Below, in pieces: positions 12,003 through 22,444 of a stretch of 64,000 bases of DNA. This stretch comes from Selaginella moellendorffii (lineage: Eukaryota; Streptophyta; Lycopodiopsida; Selaginellales; Selaginellaceae), in contig NW_003314414.1 in assembly GCF_000143415.4 (NCBI RefSeq), forward strand, positions 215,626 to 279,625, read 5' to 3'. The notes under the pieces are model-generated. The model was not told where the DNA came from. It was given only the letters and a program-made list of their open reading frames with translations, and searched no databases. The first letter of the stretch is position 1, and each line of letters begins with the position of its first letter. The position numbers and the translations under genes are program-made.

Positions 12003-12649
12003 GATGGCATGTATTTATTTAAAAATGTAACTTATTATGGCATGGGGTTCCATGCCATTGTATTTATATTAAAAGACAATTCTTTGAGAGGATTTGCATT
12101 ATACTAGAAGTGTTACAGCATGTTATTGGAAGTCTACGAAGTTGTTTTATTAATAAGGGGAAAGTAAAGATTGAATGGGGACTTGGGCTCCACCTAGACT
12201 CGGAGCAACTGAGCCAATATTAAAAGGATGGAAAGAAATTGGACGACGATGACAAGGAGAAGAGAGAGGTGAAGCAGTGAGAAGTGATTGAGTAGACATT
12301 TCCTTGTTTAAAATAAAATGGCATGTGCCTCAATGCAGTTGAATTTTGTTATATTTATATACTATATAAAGGTTTGGAAACCTTATTTTACAAGTGGGAT
12401 AATGACAATTCCCACTTTAACGAAATAGAGCTTTGTACCTCTCCATTGAGATTGGGGAAGGGGAGTCCGCCATAGGAATCTGAGTCAGGAGGTGGTGACC
12501 GTGAGGCATTACCTATCATTTTTTCATTGCCCTTCTTCCTTTTCGAATCAAATGCCTCTGATCCCGACGACTGTCCAACGTGCTTTCGCTTTTTATGTTA
12601 GTTTGAGCTTGGCTGGTGCTTGCCTGTTTTGCCTTTGAAGAAGTGTCTC

Positions 12650-12698
12650 CTGCAAGGAATGGCATGAGACCACACGCCATTGCAAATATAATTTGTAC
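12650..12698 (-). other. 49-bp intron, almost half of it the palindrome
   Basis: Minus-strand GTACAAAT...CCTTGCAG. The palindrome at 12659-12680 occupies 22 of 49 bp and ends 9 bp before the 3' splice site. Confidence 0.65.
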
Positions 12699-12770
12699 CT
12701 CCTTTTTTCCTATTGCTTGTCTGTTTGTCCTTCTTCGACGTGCCACCAGTGCGCTTTTCAGTCCTCGTAT

Positions 12771-12826
12771 CTGAATATTCACAACGATCTATAATCAAAA
12801 TGACGTGAGGCCTCACGTGACCTTAC
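12771..12826 (-). other. 56-bp intron containing a palindrome next to the 5' splice site
   Basis: Minus-strand GTAAGGTCACGTGAGG...ATATTCAG. The dyad (12800-12821) begins 5 bp after the start of the intron. Confidence 0.6.
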
Positions 12827-12946
12827 CTTGTGCAGGTTGTGAGCTCGGCCCAACATGGGTATCTTCAACAGTAGCTGTTAACGCCGTTTCAGCATCTGGG
12901 GGTGGCCACGCTCCTGCATACAGAGCTTGTGAGATAACATTTAAAC

Positions 12947-13714
12947 TTAAAGTGCGTACTCACCAGGTTCACAGAGAAGATACTGTTTTTCTTTGGCAAC
13001 TGTAATTATATGCTTCATTGAAGTCACCTCTTCAATGGAGTTTGTCACCGCAACACACGGGACACCCTTGAGTAGTGCGGCTCGAAAGAATAGTTCGCCG
13101 CAGTTGTATTCGACAACGCATTTGCCCTTGGAGTCGGAAGCAGGTGCTATTGCGTTGAAGACCCAGCTGAGCATTTCCCATGCTGCACCTAGAGCTTTCT
13201 CTAGATTCGAAAGCTCCATAGCCATCTTCAGTTCCTCAGGCACGGGTAAATTGACCTCCCTCAGATCAATTCGATCGGCCTTGTCGAACGAAGTTGGGAA
13301 GTCACTCCAGTCCCACTCTGCTGCAAGACCAATAACAAGGGCGAGTGTAAAGATGCGGACATTTGTCGGTATCTTCTTCTAAGCCATTATCCCATGGATC
13401 TCCTGCATCTCCTTGCCTTTCAACCGAGCCTTCACCTCGTTCAAGGCCTTCCAGAACTTGTGATAAAATTCGGAGTCGTAGATCATATAGTGGACTGAAG
13501 ATTCCACCTCCGCAAGTCCCACCATTAAGTCAATGATGGAGCTGACTTCGTCTGCATAAGTGATCTCCTCGTTTGTGAAGTCCATCACACAAAAGATGTT
13601 CTTGACCTGCTCATCTCCGTGGGAAACGATGCTCCTCCACCTTTGATCCTCATCTGAATTCACGTATACCCGGTAAGGTTCTCGATAGGCCTCTGCTGCG
13701 GGGTCGAGCTATTT
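12947..13714 (-). pseudogene. Degenerate methyltransferase-like region of the element 1 minus-strand gene
   Basis: Continuous minus-strand frame apart from TAG codons at 13709-13711 and 13379-13381, each one C-to-T step from CAG. It contains NIFCVMDFTNEEITYADEV and, after a helical spacer, KCVVEYNCGELFFRAALL. These line up with the FILFDMPDGLPDANGDV and GVVIDCTAGSGSMVEAA segments of the clearer gene in element 2. In beta-class N6/N4 methyltransferases the catalytic DPPY-type motif precedes the AdoMet-binding FxGSG motif in the same order. Here both motifs are degenerate, so enzymatic activity is unlikely. The frame ends at an intron beginning GTGAGTACG. The assignment rests on alignment by eye with element 2. 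Confidence 0.4.
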
Positions 13715-15511
13715 CTAAAGCCGGCGGTTGACATCCCTCTTAATGAAATTTGGATATTGATCCAACTTCTCAACTTTACTTTTCGTGGCATCCCGCAGCA
13801 GATCGATGAACTTGGGGGCCCCCTTCACGTAGTCGTCGATGTCTTCATTTGACAAGTCCAGCTCTTCCATCATCTCTTGCGTGGTGTCGATGCTCACCCT
13901 CTCCACGGCCACTTGCTCGAAGATCCAATCCTTCAATAGCGCACGAGCTCTCAGAGTCGTGCACAAGTCCTCGTATGTCACAATATGGCCGGGAGTCATT
14001 TTGGTCTTGTTGAAGACTACCTCACCACGTAGAAGAGCATTAGCCACTGTCAGAAGGTCGTCGTCGTCTAGAGACCGCGAGAAACGCAAGGCGTTGAGCT
14101 TCAAATCATTGGGCTTCCGGCCGTCCTCCACACCCATTGAGTTTAGCAACTCCCCGTCATGGTACCTCCTCAGCACATCTACCCATTTGTCAAAAACAAC
14201 TTTTGTCGCGAGTAGAATGTTATGGATGCTGAGTGTGTCATTGACCCCCAGTGTTTTCGAGAGAAGACTCGAGAATTCCTGCAATGGAAATGGCGTGAGG
14301 CCACATGCTATGCCACATGCAACGAGGATTACCTGCCAGGCGCTAGTTGCTAGTGCACGTCCTTGTCCTGGTTTTTGTGGCTTCTTCAGTTGAACCCAGA
14401 GCTTCCGTGTTCGTGCCAATGTCTCGTGCAGACCCGATTTGTAACACGTTTCTTGCTTGACATTCTGCGCGTGGGAGATGTATATGATAGATCGGAGGGG
14501 CGAGTTGCCTTTTATCAGGCGGACAACTCTTGTCTTGAAGACTTTCTTCACCTCCTCGCCCACCATAATATCCACAACTATTTGTTGCATCGCCAAGCTA
14601 GAATGCTGCCCGGAGACGGCATAGAACCGGATGTTCTGATCGTCCAACACCTTCCTATTGATCAAGTCTGGAAACCTCGTCTCGCCCTTCATTGTTCGGT
14701 AGTAGGGGATCACGTCTGCGATGTCGGGTGTTACTGGACTTGCCAGCATCTTCTGCTTCAGTTTCTCCACCCACTCATCAGATACTAGCCTATGGTTGTA
14801 TTTGCTTTGGATGTCGATACGGCTCACGTCGATTGTATATACTTTGTTGGAATAATAACAAGTACTATTATCTGCGACGATTTTTGCTGCCTCTTCTTGC
14901 TCTTTCTGCTCTTTGCGGCTCTTCTTTTTGGTGGGTGTAGTGTTCGAACCCGAAGCAATGGCATCACCGAGTAGCTTCTTTTTTGGAGCAAGAAAGTCGG
15001 ACGTCGGCTTGAGCTTGACCACCCTTTTCTGCTTCAGGGTAGTTTCCATATCGACCCCCTTCCCCTTCGCTTTGCGAATTGGAGGCACTCTCAACGGCTC
15101 AATGTTGGAATATAGTTTTTGAACATCGCCGTAGGTGAGGTCTGTGGATTCCATGTGATCTTCATAGACCTGCAGCGTTTTTGAAATTGTGGGCCTCGTG
15201 GACAACCTCTCCCTAGCTCCCTCTAGGAATTCCTCATAGCCGCTGCCCCCCTCCAGGAAGCTGCTAGGATGTGCAAGGTGGATCTTGAAGGCGGACGCTG
15301 TCTCTACCACAAGTGCCAGTCCATATTCTTGCATGGAACTGCATGGAGTGTCTGTCACTTGGATGAGGATCCCCATGCATTCTTTTCTCCCACCATCTGT
15401 GTTGTACAGCCTCAGATCCTCGCCTTCCATCCCGAAAGTCCAACTGGTGAGCTCCTCCCCCTTCTCTGCATCCACATTGACAGTGGCTGGAAGAAAAACG
15501 CAATTCCTCGC
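13715..15511 (-). pseudogene. ParB-like region of the element 1 minus-strand gene
   Basis: Long minus-strand frame of about 590 codons, containing one 54-bp intron (14279-14332) that happens to be open. Its first exon here begins after the 3' splice site at 15511/15512. A Lys-rich, probably nuclear-targeting stretch (KKKSRKEQKEQEE) precedes YTIDVSRIDIQ...VSDEWVEKLKQKM and then RFYAVSGQHSSLAMQQI. This fits the N-terminal ParB/Srx fold, where a GxHR-type box follows a helix and a substrate-site strand; here it is GQHS. A helical C-terminal domain follows. It ends at TAG (13715-13717), with a second TAG 6 bp on, and reading resumes in the methyltransferase-like part. The ParB call is moderate; the GNHRW version in element 2 is clearer. 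Confidence 0.45.
14279..14332 (-). other. 54-bp intron with a palindrome inside the ParB-like gene
   Basis: Minus-strand GTAATCCTCG...TTGCAG, with the dyad at 14290-14311. It stays open if unspliced, which would insert 18 residues, so the splice is inferred from the consensus ends. Confidence 0.6.
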
Positions 15512-15592
15512 CTGTTCAGAAATGCACAACAATTAGAGCTGACAGATGAAAAGCTAGCAGCTGGAAATAACATGAGGCCACACGCCATTCAC
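15512..15592 (-). other. 81-bp intron starting at a palindrome
   Basis: Minus-strand GTGAATGGCGTG...CTGAACAG. The dyad at 15567-15588 begins 5 bp after the 5' splice site. Confidence 0.5.
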
Positions 15593-15648
15593 CACTGCAT
15601 CAGATGTCTTGAGGCTGCATCCTAAGATGGCATGAGGCTACACACCAT

Positions 15649-15750
15649 CTGTAACCGGACTGCACTCGAGAGCCCAATCGGTGCATGCCAATGTTGCTAC
15701 TGAATGGCATGTGGCCTCATGCCATTTTCTACTTGGCCTAAAAGACTTAC
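15649..15750 (-). other. Probable first intron with a palindrome
   Basis: Minus-strand GTAAGTCTTTTAGG to ...GGTTACAG, about 100 bp, with the dyad at 15704-15725. The upstream exon (ending ...CTTCAAATG) has no clear start codon. Confidence 0.45.
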
Positions 15751-16480
15751 CATTTGAAGCCGAATGGAGGCGTGACAATCGAGGCCGGACTCGCTGGCGA
15801 ATGTGCACTGTGTGTGCAGCGGATCGTAGCAACAAGGCTACTCTGCCACTTAACAGTTGGAGAGTGGCGCTGAAATCTCCCGGGACGCCAAGTGGGCTGC
15901 GTGTGGGTGGCGGAGTGGGCGGCGGAGTTGGCGGCGAAGTTACAAACTGGGTGTGTCTTGAAGTGGACGCCGATGCACACGAGCGCGATGCGAGCACGAG
16001 TGTGATGCAAGCGCGAGTGGACGCCGATGCACACGAGAAACCTGTAGAGAAGGTAGATGAGCGCGAATGTGAGCGTGATCGCAAGTGTGATGCGAGCGCG
16101 AGCGTGAGCGCGAGTGTGCGAGCGTGAGTACGAAGCAAAATGCAAAACCTAACCTCACACGCGCGAAATGTCACAACGGTTGGTAATCCCGCCACGTCAT
16201 CATTCCTCGGACTTGGGCGCCACCATTAATTTCTGGATTGCCGCGCGCATGCAAGCACGCAAAATCCAAAAGAAATCCGCAACGTCATCATTCCTCGGAC
16301 TGCATGCACGCGAAATCCAAAAGAAAGATTGATCATGATTGGGATATCATTTAATACCCTCGCTATATTTATACCATGCATGATTGGATATTCCAAAGCA
16401 TCTTGTATTTCCAAAAATGGCAGATGTTCAACTAAATAAAGAAATTCTATCTGTTTCTATTTTTCTCTCAAATTAATATT

Positions 16481-16637
16481 ATAGCGTGTGGGCTCATGCA
16501 ATTTTGAACCAAAGAAACCCAAAAAACGTTGGACCCAAAATATTTTGAAAAAACCCAAAAAACCCTAAACATTTTAAACCCAAAAATCCAGGCGTCCTGT
16601 GGCGTTATTCCTTGAATGGCGTGTGGGCGCATGCCAT
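16481..16637. repeat. Promoter repeat unit 1 (paired dyads)
   Basis: An ATAGCGTGTGGG...TGCAAT box, CCCAAAA-rich spacer, then TGGCGTTATTCCTTGAATGGCGTG with the second dyad. Confidence 0.6.
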
Positions 16638-16774
16638 TTTCAGGGCCAAATGCTGAATGGAGAAAAATTCCCTTTCAGTACAAATGCTGCAAGAGGCAGA
16701 TGCCGAGCACAAAGGATTGTAACTACCTCACATGACACAGATAAACTTTTCTTTATTTGGCAAAGATAAACTTT

Positions 16775-16875
16775 ATAGCGTGTGGGCTCATGCAATTTTG
16801 AACCCAAAAAATGCACCAAAAGATTCTCGGCGTCATCTGGCGTTATCTCTTGAATGGCGTGGGGCCGCATGCCAT
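16775..16875. repeat. Promoter repeat unit 2 (paired dyads)
   Basis: Same order as unit 1 with a shorter spacer, including TGGCGTTATCTCTTGAATGGCG before the second dyad. Confidence 0.6.
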
Positions 16876-17703
16876 TTTCAGGGTCACATAGGAGTATATT
16901 CCTAGGAGATTCTGACACGCACGAGATTTTTTTGAGTTTTCTGGAGATCTAACTGTTAGATCGCAACTAGATTTTACAGAATGGTATACAATGTCTTTCT
17001 TGATGACCCTACAAAGAAGCATCTCGATCGGACACCACATGAGACCACACGAGCCTTACAATGTTTCAAAGGCATTTGCCATAGATCCGACCGTTATTTT
17101 GCTCCAAGATTTTACAGTTTGATGTGCATTGACCTTTCCATCGACACTGCAAAGGGACATCACAATCAGATGCGAGATCACAAGAAACTAACTTCACTAA
17201 CTCTGGTTTCACCAAGATCTACGTAAGGAGTTATGAAATGAAAGGACCCTCTCTATTGAAATGTGTTTATGGTTCTAGGGGCATTGTGACATATCAAAGG
17301 ATTTTGCATCAAGTTCTGTATTTGCATGTTTATCAAGCTACTGAATTGCTAAACCCTAAACCCTAAACATGTGGCAAATGCTGCGTGAAGAAAGATGCTC
17401 TTTCTGGGCAAATGCTGTAAGAGGCAGATGCCGAGCAGATGTATCTCACGCTAGCGAAGGGGACAAACGAAAGCTAGCTATAAAAATGACGGGATGCAAA
17501 TAGATTACTAGGCTGGTCCTGCGAAAATCAAAAACCATAATTGAAAACATTGAAAATGCAAAAAGAAAGGTTTATAATATTTTTGAATTTTAAGCAACCA
17601 AAGGAATGTAAGTAGGGCATGTGTTTGTAAGTTTAAAAATGCCTCAACCACTTAAATTCCCAAGTAAATAAAGCTGTTTCTATTTTTGGTACAGGTAAAC
17701 TTT

Positions 17704-17800
17704 ATAGCGTGTGGGCTCATGCAATTTTGAACCCAAAAATGCACCAAAAAATGCTCGACTAGCATTATTCTTTGAATGGCGTGTGGCCTTATATTGCCAT
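17704..17800. repeat. Promoter repeat unit 3 (paired dyads)
   Basis: Same order as units 1 and 2. The second dyad at 17776 carries a 3-bp expansion. Confidence 0.6.
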
Positions 17801-18662
17801 AAATGGACGTACACACACAGCATAATTATTCCTTTACACGGCGAATAATCTTGGCGCGGATCGCTGACATGGCATGGCAAAGTTCGAATCACTGACATGG
17901 CACAGCTGGATTGAGGCAAGGACATGATGTGACAAAGTTCAACCTCCGACAGCAAAGTCTAGAAGCTACTCAGTTTGAAATTTGTCAGAGGAATCATAAG
18001 ATCTGGTTTGTCAGAGGATTTGATGTGACGTTCAAGCGTGTGTTATTTTTGAATTCTCGAACTCATTCCTAGGTCTATCATTTTTGTGCGCCGTGTTCTT
18101 GGTTCCGCTGAGCGCAGTGAGCGCTGCTTGTGTAAGCGGCGTTGTGGGCTGTGGTTTATGCGTCTACGAGCGGTTGCGGCATTGCGAGCGCCATTGCGAG
18201 CGGCAGTTTATGCGAGTGGCAGTTTGTGCGAGCGGCGCTACGAGCAGTTGCGGTGTTGCGAGCGGCGCTACGAGTAGTTGCGGTGTTGCGAGCGGCACTG
18301 TCTTTGGTGTGGCTACCGCTTCCTCTTGATATTCGGCACTTGTGCTTCCTGGTATGTTCACCATGTAATGGCTTAGGACCACATTTAGAAATGGCATGAG
18401 GCCACATGCCATCTTGGGCCCTTGCAATTTCATGGCTAGCGTATTGTCATATATGTTTTTACTTGCCTGCAGCTGTGTGTATATCAAGATGGCATGAGGC
18501 CTCATGCCAATTTTGTGAATGCGAAATTTCACGTGGGTGTCAATAGCATGTTTGAATAATGGCATGTGGCCTCATGCTATTGAGGTTGTTTGGTATGTTA
18601 TGATTTAGGCCATTCTCCAATCATTTTTTGTATGGTCTTAACTTCTTTTCTGCACTTTCAGA

Positions 18663-21600
18663 ATGGCCTTCAGGGTTGGGGAAAAGGTTTACATTTTGAA
18701 TGGTGGGAAGAGAGTTGCAAAAGGGACCCTTGTGTCTATGGATCGGAACTTTGTTATACACTGTCAAAGGTTTAGGGAAGGCAATGCTGCTGTATCAGTA
18801 GAGACTGTCTTCGATGGGAATGTGGTCGCTATTGAACAAGGAGAGATGGTCGTCGGGGTAAATGTTGTTGTTGCCTTGAAAAATCTTCAGAAGAAAGCAA
18901 ATGTTGGAAACAGCGCAAGTGCGACGCATGTTCCCTCCGTGGATCTTAAGAACCGTGCTATATGGATTCAGGCGAAGGTGTTTCTAAACAACCCCGAGGG
19001 GGAGGTGGTAGCTGAGGGCTTAGCCACAGTTGTCGATCCAAGAGATGCGGTTGCTAATCAAGAATTGGGTTGGGATGATATTGGAGTTGCAATTTTAGAG
19101 GTTGTTGACACAGAAGAAAACAGTCTGACTATTGGAAGCATTGTGCGGTGGAAATTGAGGCACTTAGTGTTTGAGAATGTGAAGGATTCACAATCAAACA
19201 CCACTACAACTGATGACAAAACATCTCTTCATGGGAAAAGAAAGTACACCTTCCTAAAGCGCAGCCAAAGGGATCTGAGCAACGAACCGAAAAGGCAGAA
19301 AATGGCGATGGAGGTTCGAATGGTCTCGACAGTTGCTTGTTGCAAGAGGAGGTGCTGTCAACATGCTGATTGGGATGCTATTGAAGAGGAGAGAGCAAGA
19401 TACAAGACATTGTCCTGGAAGGCAGCTCGCAATTTTGTGTATGAGGCATTACGGTCATCTGTTGATGCTTCAGAACATCAGGTGGGGGGCATGGTCTTCC
19501 AAAGGGGTTTGGTCTGCATGAAGGCATGGAGAATCATTTATGGAGTCCCTCGAACCACATTCTACAGAATCAAAACTGAGTTCGAGGAACAAAGGGTTCA
19601 ACAGGCAGTCCATGGGAACGACGGTACGCACAAAACTAGGGGTCATGTTGTATATGGAGAGGCAATCTTCAAGAGGTTTGTCGAGACATGTAGCGAGTAG
19701 CAACCACATAAAACCCGCCTCTTGGAAGATGGAACACGAGACACCCAACGAGTTCTCCCTTCCATGTATACCAAGGGGGCCATATTGGAAGATGTGAATC
19801 GGGAACTCCAGAGTAATGGCTACAGGAAGCTGAGCCAATCTAGATTTAGTAGATTGTGGAGCAACAGGTTCAGGGATGTGAGTATAGGAAAGTACTCCAG
19901 CTTTTCAAAGTGTGACGAGTGCACTGCTATCAAAATGGCTTTGTCGAAGAATTCTTGCAGCGCTCAAGAGCAAGAGACGTTGGTTAGAAGGCGGCTCGAC
20001 CACAACATCGAGCAGAGAAGCTGCAGGACTGCATATTATCATAACAGGATTCTCTCCATGGAGAGACCTGACTCTTACCTCTGCATCATCCACGACAAAA
20101 TGGACCAGAAAAAGACGTGCTTACCTCGACTCAATCCTGCCCCCAAGGCAATCTCTTCATCCATGCAGCTGCCTGTGTCTCTGTTTGGCATAATCGCTCA
20201 TGGGCATGGTGCCCAGAACTATGGGAACTTCTTTGTACCTCTATGGGGTGGCGGGGGTGCAAACATGATGATTGCGTCCCTAGCAAAACACTTAAGGTCT
20301 CTGCAAAGTGCGCAGACTGAGCTGAACGGCCAACCCTTGCATAAGGCCCTTGTCGATTGAACCCCATACAGGGTTTAGCTGGAGGAGGAGCAAAGGCTTG
20401 CAGTATCGCGTGGGCCCCCATGCCATCCCAGTGAATATGTTGGCCGTCAGATTGTAGGGTTATCACGTGAGGCCTCATGCCATTCCGACGAGGCTGGTCG
20501 CCCGGTGAATGCATAGCCTCATCCAAACGAAGCAGAATCTCAAGGAAGTTCTTGCGGCCGATGTGGCCTTCCACCCCATCTTCTGCTCCAAACAGACAAT
20601 GCTGGCAGTGAGAACAAAAACATGTACGTCTTCGCATACTTGGCGATGCTTGTTGCCAAAGGCATATTTGAAACGGTTACACTTGGCTTTCTCATGGTTG
20701 GGCACACTCATGAAGACATCGATGCCATGTTCAGTCACCTGGCAGAGTCCCTCTGGCGATCCAATGTCCTCACCCTCCCACAACTCTACGATGAATTCCA
20801 AAATTGCATCAAAGGCACTGTTGAAGCTGCACTTCTGACAGAGGTTCCAGACTTTAAGGGGTTTGTAAGAGGCTACATCAGGGACGGATCCGAAACGCTA
20901 ATTGGCCACTCCAAGCCTCTTCAGTTTCATTTCAGCATGTGTGACGGTGCTCCAGTGATGAGGTACAAGATGAGAGAATGGGACACAGTGTGGCTGCCAG
21001 TGGACGGCATTGAACTCTTCAAGAGAGATCCCATAACTGGGGAACCTATGATTCCTCAGGGTTCCCCACGGCCGATGCACCCGGATGGACTCAAAGACCA
21101 GGAAAGTATAGTGGCCGGGATTAGACAGCATATTGCCTTCTGGAAGAGGGGGTTGGTGTTTGGTGGAGAATCTTATTTTCAGAGGTGCAAGCCTTTGCTC
21201 GAATACTGGGAGAAGATTATCTTTGCTATCCAAAATGGGCCGGTTGTATATGAAGAATTGGAAGAGTCCTTTTGGCCAAAACCCAGAGCACCAGATAGTA
21301 GCGGAACAATGTCCTCTGGAAATGCAGTGATAGATAACGATGTTGAGGATCACTATTGTGGGCCGAGGAACAAGAAGCCGGATTCAGCATTCAATCCAGT
21401 ACAGGTCTGCAAAGGAATGGTCGTGCTTGTCAGACCCAGTAATAAAAAACAAATGATATGGGTGGGGCGCTGCATCACTGATGCAGAGGAGGACGCGGAA
21501 ACTAGCTCCTTCAATGTAACTGTGGAGTGGTTCAAGCCAAGTTCCGGATATACAAAGGATTGCCTAGAAAAGAGATGGGTGCTGAATCCAAGGGATCCCA

Positions 21601-21731
21601 GCATGAGCATATCGGTGGATAATGTTGTGCATGGTTGGATGCGGAAGCAGAGTGCCACCATCACCTTGCCAGACCATGCAAGAGATGCAGCAAGAGCATT
21701 CATAACCCGGGTTCAAGGTGAGATTCATTAA
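18663..21731 (+). pseudogene. DDE-type transposase gene of element 1, interrupted by stops
   Basis: Begins MAFRVGEKVYILNGG. A Cys/His cluster (CCKRRCCQH) and a conserved helical block (YGVPRTTFYRIK) follow, then three acidic blocks in the order expected of a DDE/D nuclease: CIIHDKMDQKKT, QTDNAGSENKN and GHTHEDIDAMFSHL. This DN..ENKN / HTHED signature matches proteins I know under the domain name DUF7869; the superfamily was not tested. Three in-frame stops in one frame break it: TAG at 19698, TGA at 20358 and TAG at 20376. The last two are CGA and CAG in the nested copy. Just before QTDN the best homology seems to change frame in both copies, suggesting an older 1-bp loss or an intron. Segments with palindromes at 20405 and 20462 look intronic. 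The product would cut and join the element's ends. Confidence 0.75.
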
Positions 21732-22444
21732 TATTCCTTTACTAAGTTTCTAATGTATTTTATTTCAAGGTGAACAATCTGAATCTGAATCAGAGGAGGC
21801 GTGATGGCATGTGGCCTTACGCCATTCCTAGGTGAGATGATACAAATAACAAGTATAAATTCTTAGTTGTTCTAGCAAATCTTACTTAAAGTTTAAGGTG
21901 AACAAGCCGAATATGAATTCATCGGATTGTTATAACAAATTGCAAGGTGATGGCATGAGGCGATACGCCATTTGAGAGTGGTAGCCATTCCTATATGAAG
22001 TGAGTGAAATATTTATTAGAAATACCTCATTCAATTGTGCACTTCTAAGTCTTGGTCCACTCAGTACTGTTTGCATGTTTTTATTTTAATTCTTTTTCTA
22101 AAATGTTATTTTACATGTGGCTTCATGCCATTGCTCTCCACAATCATGCATTGAATTTTTCTATCCTTGCATAATATTTCTCCATATATATAGCATGTGC
22201 GCACATGTGATATGGTTCATTAGGCCTGATATAGTGTGTGAGGTAAAACAAAGATGATGTGACATATGCATTTACCAATCACACGTGCATAAATCTAATA
22301 ATATGGCGTGTGGCCCATATTAATGGCACATAAACCCATATTGTGGGCTTACGTGCTTTATGTATCATCATTCCCTTGCAGCATGTGTGTTGGTTTCCTT
22401 TTATAACACAACGAACTCCATATTTTAGGGTGAAGAGTGTTCTC

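Larger units (their letters stand above)
7280..12433. mobile_element. Nested internal-deletion derivative of element 1, inserted in opposite orientation
   Basis: It has the same terminal repeat as element 1 (ATGCTCTATTTCG at the left, CGAAATAGAGCTT at the right) and is flanked by TGTA at 7276-7279 and 12434-12437. Its left 3.1 kb is the inverted counterpart of the right end of element 1 (about 20241-23362). Its right 2.0 kb is the inverted counterpart of the left end (about 4614-6655). The two segments meet near 10396. It is therefore a deletion derivative that kept both ends and lost the middle, then inserted into a full-length relative. It carries an intact HAD-like frame, a 5'-truncated transposase and the microprotein gene. 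Because it lacks the stops found in element 1, its parent was a less decayed copy. Confidence 0.9.
12438..12946 (-). pseudogene. Lys/Ser-rich exons of the element 1 minus-strand gene
   Basis: Short exons separated by 49-56-bp GT-AG introns (12650-12698 and 12771-12826). Each of these introns contains one 22-bp palindrome. The last exon reads SEAFDSKRKKGNEKMIG followed by a Pro/Ser-rich stretch to NLNGEV at the nested-insertion site, then continues in frame at 7271. The composition (basic KRKK, Ser/Pro-rich) suggests a flexible, nuclear-localised linker. Not every exon junction could be placed in phase, so the model is approximate. Confidence 0.45.
15771..18662. promoter_or_regulatory. Divergent regulatory region of element 1
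   Basis: It lies between the minus-strand ParB-like gene and the plus-strand transposase gene. It is flanked by two GC-rich blocks of GCGAGYG-type simple repeats (about 15955-16130 and 18105-18300). Nine palindromes lie between 16481 and 18580. Three related repeat units occur here, each with an ATAGCGTGTGGGCTCATGCAA dyad-like box and, 72-135 bp later, an ATGGCGTG-type dyad: 16481-16637, 16775-16875 and 17704-17800. A telo-box type AAACCCTAAACCCTAAA lies at about 17351-17367, and the phrase AGAGGCAGATGCCGAGCA is repeated near 16690 and 17417. No long credible coding frame is present. Confidence 0.6.

Noticed and set aside
15532-15600. Start codon at 15532 for the ParB-like protein
   Set aside because: A 3' splice site (GAACAG) at 15512 suggests that the upstream codons are intronic.
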